From Paramesorhizobium salinisoli (GTDB lineage: Bacteria > Pseudomonadota > Alphaproteobacteria > Rhizobiales > Rhizobiaceae), in NCBI RefSeq assembly GCF_003335045.1, contig NZ_QOZG01000001.1, positions 372,001-436,000 on the forward strand: 64,000 bases of DNA. Reading direction: 5' to 3'. The translations under genes and the position numbers were made by a program. Shown here piece by piece: positions 27,309 through 36,133 of this stretch. Position 1 is the stretch's first letter; the number at the start of each line of letters is the position of its first letter. Below the pieces are notes generated by a model, which had not been told where the DNA came from, searched no databases, and was given only the letters and a program-made list of their open reading frames with translations.

Positions 27309-29165
27309 TTATTCAGCGGCCAATCCCTCCGAAGTGTCATCGAAACCCAGGAAGCCGCCCGACTGCCGCGCCCAGAGACCGGCATAGATGCCACCCTGCG
27401 CGATCAGTTCCTCATGCGTGCCATCCTCGACGATCCGGCCCCGATCCATGACGATCAGGCGATCCAGCGCCGCGATGGTCGAAAGCCGGTGTGCGATAGC
27501 AATGACGGTCTTGCCCTCCATCAGGCGGTAGAGATTGTCCTGGATCGCCGCCTCCACTTCCGAATCAAGCGCCGAGGTCGCCTCATCGAGAATGAGGATG
27601 GGTGCATCCTTCAGCATGACCCTTGCAATTGCAATGCGCTGGCGTTGTCCGCCGGAGAGTTTTACACCGCGTTCGCCGACATGCGCGTCAAAGCCCGTGC
27701 GCCCCTTGGGATCGGTCAGCGTCTGGATGAAATCGCCCGCCTCCGCGCCCTTGACGGCCTCCAGCATCATCGCCTCCGTGGCGTCAGGACGGCCATAGAG
27801 GACGTTGTCGCGCACCGAACGGTGCAGGAGCGAGGTATCCTGCGTGACCATGCCGATATTGGCGCGCAAGCTATCTTGCGTCACCCCCGCGATATCCTGC
27901 CCGTCGATCAGGATGCGGCCGGCTTCGACGTCGTAGAAACGCAGGAGCAGGCTCACCAGCGTCGACTTGCCCGCGCCCGAGCGCCCGACCAAGCCGATCT
28001 TCTCGCCCGGACGGATCGTCAGCGCCAGATCGTCGATCACCCCCTTCCCCTTGCCGTAGTGGAAGCGGATATGGTCGAAGACGATCTCCCCCTTCGAGAC
28101 ATGCAGGGCGGGCGCACCGGGCACATCCGTGATCATCTGCGGCTGTGCGATCGATGCCATGCCGTCCTGCACCGTGCCGATGTTCTCGAACAGCGACGAC
28201 ATTTCCCACATGATCCATTGCGACATGCCGTTGAGCCGCAGCACGAGGCCGATGCCGACCGCCACCGCGCCGATCGTCACGGCTTCGCCGAGCCAGAGCC
28301 AGATGCCAATGCTGCCGACCGAAAACAGAAGCAGGCAGTTCAGGATGTAGAGCGAGAAATAGAATTTCGTCACCAGCCGCATCTGGCGGTTGACCGTTTC
28401 CTGGAAGGTAAGGAGACTTTCGTGGGCATATTCTTCCTCCCGGTTCGAATGGGAGAACAGCTTGACCGTCGCGATATTGGTGTAGCTGTCGACAATCCGG
28501 CCCGTCATGATGGAGCGGGCGTTCGCCTGCTCCTCCGAGATGACCCGCATCTTCGGAATGAAGAAGCGCAGCAGCCCGATATAGGCGATCACCCACACCG
28601 CGAACGGCACCATCAGCCGCCAGTTCGCCGAGGCCGCGATGATGAGCGTGCCGGTGAAATAGACCACGACATAGTTGAGCACGTCGAGCAGCTTCATCAC
28701 CGTCTCGCGCACGGCGAGCGCCGTCTGCATCAGCTTGGTCGAGATGCGGCCGGCGAATTCGTCCTGGAAGAAGGTCATCGACTGGCGGATGAGATAGCGG
28801 TGGATCATCCAGCGCACCCGCATCGGAAAATTGCCGAGCAGCGTCTGGTGAATGACGAGCGAGTGGAACAGCACCACCGCCGGCAGGACGATCAGAACGA
28901 CCCCAGCGATCAGCGACAGCCGCCACCCCTCATTGGCGAGGAATGTCTCCCGCGACTGGTGCGAAAGCCAGTCGACGATATTGCCGAGGAACGCAAACAG
29001 CGAAACCTCGATCATGGCGATCGTCGCCGCGCCGAGCGCCATCAGCACGATCCACAGCCAGGCGCCCCTGGTGTAATACATGCAGAACGCGACCAGAGTG
29101 CGCGGCGGCTCGCGCAGCTCTGTGTCCGGAAATGCCTGTAGCCTTTGCTCAAACCAGCGGAACAT
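27309..29165 (-). CDS. ABC half-transporter, exporter type (first of a tandem pair)
   Basis: A 618-residue exporter subunit with the same layout as its neighbour: six helices (about 25-320), Walker A GRSGAGKST near 392, LSGGQRQR near 505, ILILDEATSALDSEVE near 525 and the AHRLST H-loop near 562. Both ATP sites look canonical, so the pair does not show the degenerate site typical of many heterodimeric exporters. This gene is transcribed first. The N-terminal membrane halves have diverged more than the ATPase halves, which fits an old tandem duplication. Confidence 0.92.
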   Translation of the reverse strand: MFRWFEQRLQAFPDTELREPPRTLVAFCMYYTRGAWLWIVLMALGAATIAMIEVSLFAFLGNIVDWLSHQSRETFLANEGWRLSLIAGVVLIVLPAVVLFHSLVIHQTLLGNFPMRVRWMIHRYLIRQSMTFFQDEFAGRISTKLMQTALAVRETVMKLLDVLNYVVVYFTGTLIIAASANWRLMVPFAVWVIAYIGLLRFFIPKMRVISEEQANARSIMTGRIVDSYTNIATVKLFSHSNREEEYAHESLLTFQETVNRQMRLVTKFYFSLYILNCLLLFSVGSIGIWLWLGEAVTIGAVAVGIGLVLRLNGMSQWIMWEMSSLFENIGTVQDGMASIAQPQMITDVPGAPALHVSKGEIVFDHIRFHYGKGKGVIDDLALTIRPGEKIGLVGRSGAGKSTLVSLLLRFYDVEAGRILIDGQDIAGVTQDSLRANIGMVTQDTSLLHRSVRDNVLYGRPDATEAMMLEAVKGAEAGDFIQTLTDPKGRTGFDAHVGERGVKLSGGQRQRIAIARVMLKDAPILILDEATSALDSEVEAAIQDNLYRLMEGKTVIAIAHRLSTIAALDRLIVMDRGRIVEDGTHEELIAQGGIYAGLWARQSGGFLGFDDTSEGLAAE

Positions 29166-29599
29166 TATGAAACCTCATATGCGGTGGCCTCATCGCCCCG
29201 GCAAGGTCGCGCGGGGGGAGAGGCGGAAAAGAACGCCGAAACCAGTGGAAGGCTGCCGACCCGCAGCAGCGCCTCGAAACGCAGAATTCTGGACATGACG
29301 CAAAACCTGCTAGCGCGGAAAACGGCTGCGGCTCTGGTCAGGACTGGGATACGGAATCTGGAGAAGAACTACCGGAAACGATCGGACGCAGAACCGGGGG
29401 ACATGGAGGAAGGAGACACCTTCGGCCATGGGAGAAGTCTGGTCGTGCTGATCATCGACACCTCCAGCGGTTCGTTTGCGGGAGTTTGCTATAGACAATC
29501 TTTCTACTTTTGGCGAGACCCCACGCGACAAAATGTCCTGCCGCCTGCCCTCAACTGACAGATGTTGCCATTCAGCCACCATCCGGCTACGCCGCCTCC
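29166..29599. other. Divergent intergenic region, no gene recognised
   Basis: 434 bases between the starts of the ABC exporter gene (minus) and trmL (plus). Frames on both strands lack family similarity and ribosome sites. It should hold both promoters, but no convincing -35/-10 pair was picked out. Confidence 0.4.
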
Positions 29600-30055
29600 A
29601 TGGACCTGCGAATAGCCCTCTACCAGCCCGATATCCCCGGCAACACCGGAACGATCCTGCGCATGGCCGCCTGCCTCGGCATCGGCGTGGATGTGATCGA
29701 GCCAGCCGGTTTCGACATCTCCGATAGAGCTCTGCGGCGCGCCGGCATGGATTATCTCGAGCAGGCCGCCCTCACCCGTCATCTCGATTGGACGCATTTC
29801 GACCGATGGCGGAAGAGCGCCGGCAGTCGGCTGGTGCTGTTCTCCACCAAGGCCGCCGAGCCATATACAAGCTTTTCCTTCGGCCCCGGCGACGTGCTTC
29901 TGTTCGGGCGAGAATCGGCGGGCGTTCCTGACCACGTACATGAAAGCGCCGATGCCAGGCTGCTGATACCGATGGTGGAAAACGCCCGCTCGCTCAACAT
30001 CGCCCTGTCAGCCGCGATGGCCGCAGGTGAAGCGCTGCGTCAACTTCGTCCATGA
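29600..30055 (+). CDS. trmL: tRNA (cytidine(34)-2'-O)-methyltransferase, SPOUT family
   Basis: A 151-residue SPOUT-fold enzyme that methylates the wobble ribose of tRNA-Leu isoacceptors using SAM. The N-terminus MDLRIALYQPDIPGNTG fits the family. The knot region is DVLLFGRESAGVP near 97-109 and IPMVENARSLNIALSAAMAAGE near 122-143. Length is close to E. coli TrmL (157). The open frame extends upstream to 29510, but the family start is at 29600. It is monocistronic. Confidence 0.93.
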   Translation: MDLRIALYQPDIPGNTGTILRMAACLGIGVDVIEPAGFDISDRALRRAGMDYLEQAALTRHLDWTHFDRWRKSAGSRLVLFSTKAAEPYTSFSFGPGDVLLFGRESAGVPDHVHESADARLLIPMVENARSLNIALSAAMAAGEALRQLRP

Positions 30056-30136
30056 GCGAAAACGAATCGCGAAACAACGGGATAGAATGAAAGCCGGAAT
30101 CAGGATGTGAACGCGGCCACATCCCCGAGCACCCCT

Positions 30137-30397
30137 TCAATCCGCCGTCGGCAGCCGCCTCATCGTGAACTCGATGACGTCGTCCGGCCGTTCGCACCAG
30201 CTCTCGATCTCGGTCCAGTAGGCAGCCTTGGGAAACATTGCGAACCATTCCCGCGCCTTTTCGCGGGCGTCGTGGCGCGGCAATGTGAATGTTTCGCGGA
30301 TGAAGCCATCGCGCGGCAGGCGCTCTTTGCGGGCGCGGCCGGCCTCAAGCTGCTTGCGCAAGCCATTGAGCGGTGGACGGGGCAGATTGGCGGCCAT
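30137..30397 (-). CDS. Small conserved-looking protein of unknown function
   Basis: An 86-residue basic protein that starts MAANLPRPPLNGLRKQLEAG and continues with an amphipathic, Arg-rich first half and an aromatic second half (REWFAMFPKAAYWTEIESWCERPDD). No named family is recognised. Codon usage and the defined ends suggest a real gene in a region otherwise empty between trmL and hemF. The start at 30397 is preferred over an upstream in-frame start at 30460, because the extra residues look unstructured. Confidence 0.55.
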   Translation of the reverse strand: MAANLPRPPLNGLRKQLEAGRARKERLPRDGFIRETFTLPRHDAREKAREWFAMFPKAAYWTEIESWCERPDDVIEFTMRRLPTAD

Positions 30398-30558
30398 CGT
30401 GAACCCTCGCAAAACCCTTCGCCGACAAGGTAGCTTGGTTGTAGCTGGAAAACGAGTCATTTCTTGGGGAGCAAGCCTTTCCGCCTCTGTTCGCTGGCGT
30501 TATCCCCTTTGCGCCATATCGAGAGTTTGCTACGAATTGATAAAAGGACAAAATTCTC

Positions 30559-31473
30559 ATGCAACGCCCTGATATTCCAACCACGCTTCCAGCTGAACTC
30601 GAAGAGAAGAAGGCCCTCGCCAAGGTCTGGTTCGAGGAACTGCGCGACAGGATTTGTGCGACGCTGGAGCAGTTGGAAGACGATCTGGACGGCCCGCTTG
30701 CCGACCGCGAGCCCGGCCGTTTCGTTCAGACCCCCTGGCAGCGCGACGATGGCAATGGCGGCGGCGGCGTGATGTCACTCATGCATGGCCGCGTCTTCGA
30801 AAAGGTCGGCGTCCACACCTCGACCGTCTTCGGCGAGTTCTCGCCCGAATTCCGCAAGCAGATCCCCGGCGCGGAGGAAGATCCCCGCTTCTGGGCTTCC
30901 GGCATTTCACTGATCGCGCATCCGCAAAACCCCAACGTGCCTGCCGTGCACATGAATACGCGCATGGTCGTCACCTCACGCCAGTGGTTCGGCGGCGGCG
31001 CCGACCTGACGCCGGTTCTCGACCGCCGCCGCACGCAGGACGATCTCGACGCACGAGCCTTTCACAAGGCGTTGAAATTCGTCTGCGACAAGCATCGCGA
31101 TGTCGTCGATTACGACAAGCTGAAGGAATGGTGCGACGAGTATTTTTTCCTGCCGCATCGCAATGAGCCGCGCGGCATCGGCGGCATCTTCTATGATTGG
31201 CTGCATTCCTCCGACGAAGCCGGCGGCTGGGACGCCGATTTCAACTTCACCCGCGATGTCGGGCGTGGCTTTTCGGTCATCTATCCACATATCGTGCGGC
31301 AGAACTTCAACATGGACTGGACCGCCGAAGACCGCCAGGAACAGTTGGTTCGCCGCGGCCGCTACGTCGAATTCAATCTTCTCTACGACCGCGGCACCAT
31401 TTTCGGCCTGAAGACGGGCGGCAATGTCGACGCGATCCTGTCGTCCATGCCGCCGACGGTGAAATGGCCTTGA
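30559..31473 (+). CDS. hemF: Oxygen-dependent coproporphyrinogen III oxidase
   Basis: A 304-residue cytoplasmic enzyme that decarboxylates coproporphyrinogen III to protoporphyrinogen IX with O2 in haem synthesis. Seen are [22 protein letters not shown] split over 69-93, VHMNTRMVV near 131-139, [10 protein letters not shown] near 144-153 and [18 protein letters not shown] split near 196-213. Length is standard. The gene is convergent with cca, leaving only 20 bases between stops. Confidence 0.97.
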   Translation: MQRPDIPTTLPAELEEKKALAKVWFEELRDRICATLEQLEDDLDGPLADREPGRFVQTPWQRDDGNGGGGVMSLMHGRVFEKVGVHTSTVFGEFSPEFRKQIPGAEEDPRFWASGISLIAHPQNPNVPAVHMNTRMVVTSRQWFGGGADLTPVLDRRRTQDDLDARAFHKALKFVCDKHRDVVDYDKLKEWCDEYFFLPHRNEPRGIGGIFYDWLHSSDEAGGWDADFNFTRDVGRGFSVIYPHIVRQNFNMDWTAEDRQEQLVRRGRYVEFNLLYDRGTIFGLKTGGNVDAILSSMPPTVKWP

Positions 31474-31493
31474 GCCGCTGAACGACCGAATGC

Positions 31494-32768
31494 TCAGCCC
31501 TTCCCGGAAATCTCCGGCAATCTGGCGAGGAGCGCCTCGCGGTCGAGCGAGAAGCCTGATTCGATCCAGATGTCCTCGAGCGCACGCTGTGCGCGGCCGA
31601 CCTCCGGTCCCTTCTTCATGCCCGCCGCTATGAGATCGCCGCCGGTCAGGGGAAAGTGTGGGGTCTCGTAGGTCTCGGCCTTTTCCAGGAGGCGCGCATA
31701 GCGTCCCGCCTCCATCATCGCCGCCGCATCGCCGCTCCCCGCTCCGACGCGGGCTGCCGAAAGCGCCAGCCGCAACCGGTCGACGATCGCCTGCCTGCTG
31801 CCGCGATAGATCCGTCGGGCAAGTCCCATGTCGGAGAGGTTCGGCTTCAGCGCATCGGCCCGGGCCCAGGCCTCGATCCTCGCCCGCTCTGCGTTCGACA
31901 TCTTCAGCCGCTCGCCCAGCGCCTCCATGCGCGCCGCATCCGGTGGGATGAGGCTTTCGAGCCGCAGGAGAGGGTCCGCCGGCCAGCCGAGGTCCAGTTC
32001 AGCGCGGGTGAGGCCGTGAATGGCATCAATGCCCCATTTCTCGCTTTCCGGCAGGATGACGTTCAGAACGCCGGTCTGCCGCATCCACAAAAGCGCCCGC
32101 GAGGGATCGGGGGCCGAGAGAAGCTTCTTCATCTCGTCCCAGATCCGCTCTTTCGACAGGCCCGCCAACCCATCCTTCAGCCGCGTGCAGGCTTTCAACC
32201 CCTGCGCTTCCGGCCGCCCGGACCCGTACCAGGCGAAGAAGCGGAAGAAACGCAGGATGCGCAGATAGTCTTCCTGGATACGCAATTCGGCATCGCCGAT
32301 GAAGCGCAGCGTCCGCGTCTCGATATCCCTGAGCCCGCCGACATCATCGACCAAAGTGCCGTCGGCCTTGGCGTAGAGCGCGTTGATGGTGAAGTCTCGC
32401 CGCTCGGCGTCGGTCTTCCAGTCGCGCCCGAAGGCGACTTTCGCGCGCCGGCCGTCGGTTTCGATGTCGGCGCGCAGCGTCGTCACCTCGAAAGGCCTGC
32501 CGCCGGCGACGACAGTCACCGTCCCATGCTCGATGCCGGTCGGCACGGCCTTGAAGCCACGCTCCACGGCACGGCGCATGGTTTCATCGGGCGAGGTGGT
32601 CGTCGCGATATCAATGTCGGCGACCTTCTGGTCGAGCAACGTGTTGCGGATGGCGCCGCCCACGATACGCGCCTCCTCGCCATCGCTGGAAAGCGCACCC
32701 AGCAGCGATTGCAGGTTCTTGTCGGACAGCCACGGCGCCCGTCCTTCGATGGAAACGATATCGCTCAA
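31494..32768 (-). CDS. CCA-adding/poly(A)-type tRNA nucleotidyltransferase
   Basis: A 424-residue class II nucleotidyltransferase. The head has GGAIRN (about 38-43), the metal-binding DIDIA (about 52-56) and RRDFTINAL near 123-131. RFFRFFAWYG follows near 175. The C-terminal half is alpha helical. Class II enzymes either add CCA to tRNA or add poly(A); context does not separate the two, although CCA addition is the common reading in this group. Its start overlaps the NUDIX gene by four bases. Confidence 0.9.
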   Translation of the reverse strand: MSDIVSIEGRAPWLSDKNLQSLLGALSSDGEEARIVGGAIRNTLLDQKVADIDIATTTSPDETMRRAVERGFKAVPTGIEHGTVTVVAGGRPFEVTTLRADIETDGRRAKVAFGRDWKTDAERRDFTINALYAKADGTLVDDVGGLRDIETRTLRFIGDAELRIQEDYLRILRFFRFFAWYGSGRPEAQGLKACTRLKDGLAGLSKERIWDEMKKLLSAPDPSRALLWMRQTGVLNVILPESEKWGIDAIHGLTRAELDLGWPADPLLRLESLIPPDAARMEALGERLKMSNAERARIEAWARADALKPNLSDMGLARRIYRGSRQAIVDRLRLALSAARVGAGSGDAAAMMEAGRYARLLEKAETYETPHFPLTGGDLIAAGMKKGPEVGRAQRALEDIWIESGFSLDREALLARLPEISGKG

Positions 32769-33433
32769 GCGTAGAGCCTTTCATAAAGGGTGCGGATGAT
32801 GCCGGCAGTCACGCCCCAGATGAAGCGCTCCTGATAGGGCATCGTATAGTAGGATCTCTCGCGGCCTTCCCATACCCTGCTCTCGCGGCGGTGGTTGCGC
32901 GGGTCCATCAGGAAGGAAAGCGGTACCTCGAACACGTCAGCCACTTCATCCGGATTGGCAACGAGATCGAATGGCGGGCGCAGGATCGCGAGAACCGGCG
33001 TGATCGAATAGCCTGTTGTCGTGAGATAGCGCGGCAGACGGCCGAGAAGCTCCGTCCTGTCGGCGGCAAGGCCGATTTCCTCATGCGCCTCGCGCAGCGC
33101 GGCATGTTCCGCCGTGCCGTCCCCCGGATCGATGGCGCCGCCAGGAAAGGCGATCTGGCCGGAATGCTTGCGCATGGAGGCGTTGCGCAGCGTCAGGAGC
33201 ATCGTCGCTTCCGGCCCGCGATCGACCACGGGCACAAGCACCGCCGCATCCCGCATCTTCCCGGCAGTGACCATCTGGTCGAGATCGGACGCAAGTTCGG
33301 CATTGAGCAGATGGTCGCCGCGATCCGCGCTCACCCCGTCATGGCCGACATCGGCGATGCGCGCGGCGAAGGCTTGTGCGGAAAACGCGCCTGCTTCTTC
33401 GCCATGCCTGGCTTCCCCGGTGATGGCCCTCAC
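32765..33433 (-). CDS. NUDIX CoA pyrophosphatase-like hydrolase
   Basis: A 222-residue NUDIX hydrolase. The NUDIX box runs from GGAIDPGDGTAE to LREAHEEIGL (about 104-128), preceded by the LTLRNASMRKHSGQIAFPGG segment of the CoA diphosphatase (YeaB/NudL) subfamily. These split CoA or its derivatives to 4'-phosphopantetheine and adenosine 3',5'-bisphosphate. It overlaps both neighbours by four bases, the middle gene of DUF1285-NUDIX-cca. Confidence 0.88.
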   Translation of the reverse strand: MRAITGEARHGEEAGAFSAQAFAARIADVGHDGVSADRGDHLLNAELASDLDQMVTAGKMRDAAVLVPVVDRGPEATMLLTLRNASMRKHSGQIAFPGGAIDPGDGTAEHAALREAHEEIGLAADRTELLGRLPRYLTTTGYSITPVLAILRPPFDLVANPDEVADVFEVPLSFLMDPRNHRRESRVWEGRERSYYTMPYQERFIWGVTAGIIRTLYERLYA

Positions 33434-34050
33434 GACCGGAACGCCTCCAGCGCGTCGGCAGGCAGGATCGGAAAGACCACGCCGCTCGAGCGGACCGCGA
33501 ACATGGCCCTGCCGTCGATCTCCACATCCTCGCCCAAGCCCACCAGATCGTACATGACGGGCCGCGCCAGCAGCGCCTCCAGCCTGCCGCGGACCAGGAG
33601 ATAGGGCTTCAACCCCTCGTTTTCGCGCGCAACCTCGAAGCGCAGCGGATTGCCGGGCCCGGCCTCCACCACATCGCCGACATTGGTGCGAAACGTCAGG
33701 ACCTGCTCGCCGCCCTCACCCGACACATTCATCTCGACCGCCAGGAATGGCGCATCCTCTACCCGAATGCCCACCTTTTCCACAGGGGTCACAAGATAGG
33801 TCCGGCCGTCCCCGTCCTTGCGCAGGATCGTCGAGAAAAGCCGGATAAGCGGTTTGCGGCCGATCGGCGTGCCCATATAGAACCACGTCCCGTCGGCGCG
33901 GATTTCCATGTCGATATCGCCGCAGAAATCGGGATTCCACCGCTCGACCGGCGGCAGGCCCTTTTCGCTCGTCCCGTCGGCGCGCGCGCGGGCGATCAGG
34001 GCTTCCAGCCCCGCCATGTCCGATCCGGAAACTATACTGCTCTTTCCCAT
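33430..34050 (-). CDS. DUF1285 domain protein
   Basis: A 206-residue soluble protein of the DUF1285 family. Typical segments are PPVERWNPDFCGDIDMEI and DGTWFYMGTPIGRKPLIRLFSTILRKD around residues 33-85, then TPVEKVGIRVEDAPFLAVEM. Family function is unknown; the fold resembles a two-domain beta protein. It begins the three-gene minus-strand operon and is divergent from the MoxR operon, 161 bases away. Confidence 0.88.
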   Translation of the reverse strand: MGKSSIVSGSDMAGLEALIARARADGTSEKGLPPVERWNPDFCGDIDMEIRADGTWFYMGTPIGRKPLIRLFSTILRKDGDGRTYLVTPVEKVGIRVEDAPFLAVEMNVSGEGGEQVLTFRTNVGDVVEAGPGNPLRFEVARENEGLKPYLLVRGRLEALLARPVMYDLVGLGEDVEIDGRAMFAVRSSGVVFPILPADALEAFRS

Positions 34051-34211
34051 GCGACTCGGTTATTCTCACATTGAAAATTAAGGATACGTCACGAAATAGT
34101 CACCGTTTCGCGGCTTGTCAGCATGTCATAGTGATTTAACTTGTCCAGTGAGGGGCCAGTTTTAGAGCACTGTTCAGCTGTCATAGCGGCCGGACCATTT
34201 GCGAGGAAGCC

Positions 34212-35219
34212 ATGAGCGTTGTCAAAACAGCCGATCCCATCGATCCCAAAGCTCTGGTTGCCGAAGCCGAGCGCGCCCTTCAGGACATCTCGAAAATCCG
34301 CGAAGCCGTCGGCACGGTCATCTTCGGACAGGAGAGCGTCATCGAGCGCACCCTCGTCGCCCTTCTGGCCGGCGGCCATGCGCTGCTCGTCGGCGTTCCC
34401 GGCCTCGCCAAGACCAAGCTGGTGGAAACGCTGGGCACTGTGCTCGGCCTCGATGAACGCCGTGTGCAGTTCACGCCCGACTTGATGCCATCGGACATCA
34501 TCGGCTCGGAGGTCATGGAGCAGAACGCCGACGGCCGCCGCTCCTTCCGCTATGTGAAGGGACCAATCTTCGCGCAGCTCCTGATGGCCGACGAGATCAA
34601 CCGCGCCAGCCCCCGCACCCAGTCGGCGCTGCTGCAGTCGATGCAGGAATATCATGTGACGGTCGCCGGCGAGCGCCATGACCTGCCCTCGCCCTTCCAT
34701 GTGCTGGCGACCCAGAACCCGCTGGAGCAGGAAGGCACCTACCCGCTGCCGGAAGCCCAGCTCGACCGCTTTCTCATGCAGATCGATATCCTCTATCCCG
34801 AGCTGGACGCCGAGCGCCGCATCCTCCTGGAAACCACCGGCACCTCCGACGCCAAGGCCCGTGCTGTCATCACCGCCCTGCGGCTGAAGGAGATGCAGAA
34901 CCTGATCCGCCGCATGCCGGTTTCGGAAAACGTCGTGGAAGCGATCCTCAAGCTGGTGCGCTCCGCCCGCCCCGGCGCCGGCAGCGAACATGCCGACCGC
35001 CACATCGCATGGGGACCCGGACCCCGCGCCAGCCAGGCGATGACGCTGTGCGCCCGCGCCCGCGCGCTTTATGACGGTCGTCTCGCTCCATCGGTCGACG
35101 ACGTGAAGGCGCTTGCCGAGCCCGTCCTGCAGCACCGCATGGCGCTGACCTTCGCGGCGCGCGCCGACGGTATGAACGTCCGCGATGTCATCGCCAATCT
35201 CGTGAAGGCAGCCATTTGA
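34212..35219 (+). CDS. MoxR-type AAA+ ATPase
   Basis: A 335-residue AAA+ chaperone-like ATPase. Walker A is GVPGLAKTK (61-69), Walker B LLMADEINRASP near 125-136, sensor-1 VLATQNPLEQEG near 165-176 and the C-terminal lid near 240-330. MoxR proteins work with vWA-domain proteins in assembling or activating membrane complexes. It is the first of four tightly packed genes; its stop overlaps the next start by one base (TGATG). An AGGA site precedes the ATG. Confidence 0.95.
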   Translation: MSVVKTADPIDPKALVAEAERALQDISKIREAVGTVIFGQESVIERTLVALLAGGHALLVGVPGLAKTKLVETLGTVLGLDERRVQFTPDLMPSDIIGSEVMEQNADGRRSFRYVKGPIFAQLLMADEINRASPRTQSALLQSMQEYHVTVAGERHDLPSPFHVLATQNPLEQEGTYPLPEAQLDRFLMQIDILYPELDAERRILLETTGTSDAKARAVITALRLKEMQNLIRRMPVSENVVEAILKLVRSARPGAGSEHADRHIAWGPGPRASQAMTLCARARALYDGRLAPSVDDVKALAEPVLQHRMALTFAARADGMNVRDVIANLVKAAI

Positions 35220-36133
35220 TGGCGGCGTTCGGCGCGCAAGTCCAGCCGGTCGCGACGACCGACGCGCTTGCCCGCGCCAGACAGCGCGCCGCGCTGGTGC
35301 CCGATCTCCTGGTCGAGGCGCGCCGGGTGGTCAATACGGTCATCACCGGCTGGCATGGCCGGCGCAGGCGCGGCATGGGCGAGAATTTTTGGCAGTTCCG
35401 TCCCTATGTCGAAGGCGAGGCGCTGTCGCGCATCGACTGGCGACGTTCGGCCCGCGACGATCATACCTATGTGCGCGATCGCGAATGGGAAGCGGCGCAT
35501 ACCGTCTGGCTATGGGCCGATCCTTCCGCCTCGATGCTTTTTCAGTCAGATCTCGGCGAAGTCGCCAAGGAATGGCGCTCGCTGGTCATCACGCTGGCTA
35601 TGGCCGAGCTTCTGTCGCGTAGCGGCGAGCGCATCGCCTATCCCGGCATCATCGCCCCGTTCGCCGCGCGCAATGGCGCTGAAAGGCTTGCCGCAGCCCT
35701 CGTCCATTCCACGGGCGTGACCGCCCTGCCCGATATAGCCGGCATCAGGCGCTTCTCCGATATCATCCTGGTCAGCGATTTCCTCCAGCCCGTCGAGGAG
35801 ATGCAGGAGCTTCTCGAACGTCTGGCCAAGCACGGCGTCCGCGCCCACCTGATCGAGATTGCCGATCCGGCGGAAGAGGTGTTTCCCTATTCCGGCCGCA
35901 CCGAGTTCCGCGATCCCGAGACGGGCGAAAAGATCACCGCCGGCCGCGCCGAGACCTATGCCCAGGATTATCGCAAGCTCTATCTCGCCCGCCGCGAGAC
36001 GCTTTCTGACTATTGCAAGCGGCTCGGCTGGAGCTACACCGTCAATCACACCGACCGCCCGGCATCCGAAGCGCTGGTGAAGGTGCATATGAACATGACC
36101 GCCGATATGGGCCGTCGCGGAGGTGCGGCATGA
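35219..36133 (+). CDS. DUF58 domain protein (MoxR operon partner)
   Basis: A 304-residue protein. The DUF58 signature is RRRRGMGENFWQFRPY near 43-58, and GEALSRIDWRRSARD follows near 62-76. The rest adopts a vWA-like domain (WLWADPSASM: D-x-S-x-S MIDAS near 101-105). It is probably a membrane-proximal adaptor for the MoxR ATPase. The ATG at 35219 is used; a TTG one codon earlier is in frame. The stop overlaps the next start by four bases. Confidence 0.9.
   Translation: MAAFGAQVQPVATTDALARARQRAALVPDLLVEARRVVNTVITGWHGRRRRGMGENFWQFRPYVEGEALSRIDWRRSARDDHTYVRDREWEAAHTVWLWADPSASMLFQSDLGEVAKEWRSLVITLAMAELLSRSGERIAYPGIIAPFAARNGAERLAAALVHSTGVTALPDIAGIRRFSDIILVSDFLQPVEEMQELLERLAKHGVRAHLIEIADPAEEVFPYSGRTEFRDPETGEKITAGRAETYAQDYRKLYLARRETLSDYCKRLGWSYTVNHTDRPASEALVKVHMNMTADMGRRGGAA

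Noticed and set aside
26676-29141. Plus-strand open frame of 821 codons opposite the ABC exporter genes
   Set aside because: The product is rich in Arg, His, Asp and Gln, a shadow composition, and it mirrors conserved ATPase motifs on the other strand.
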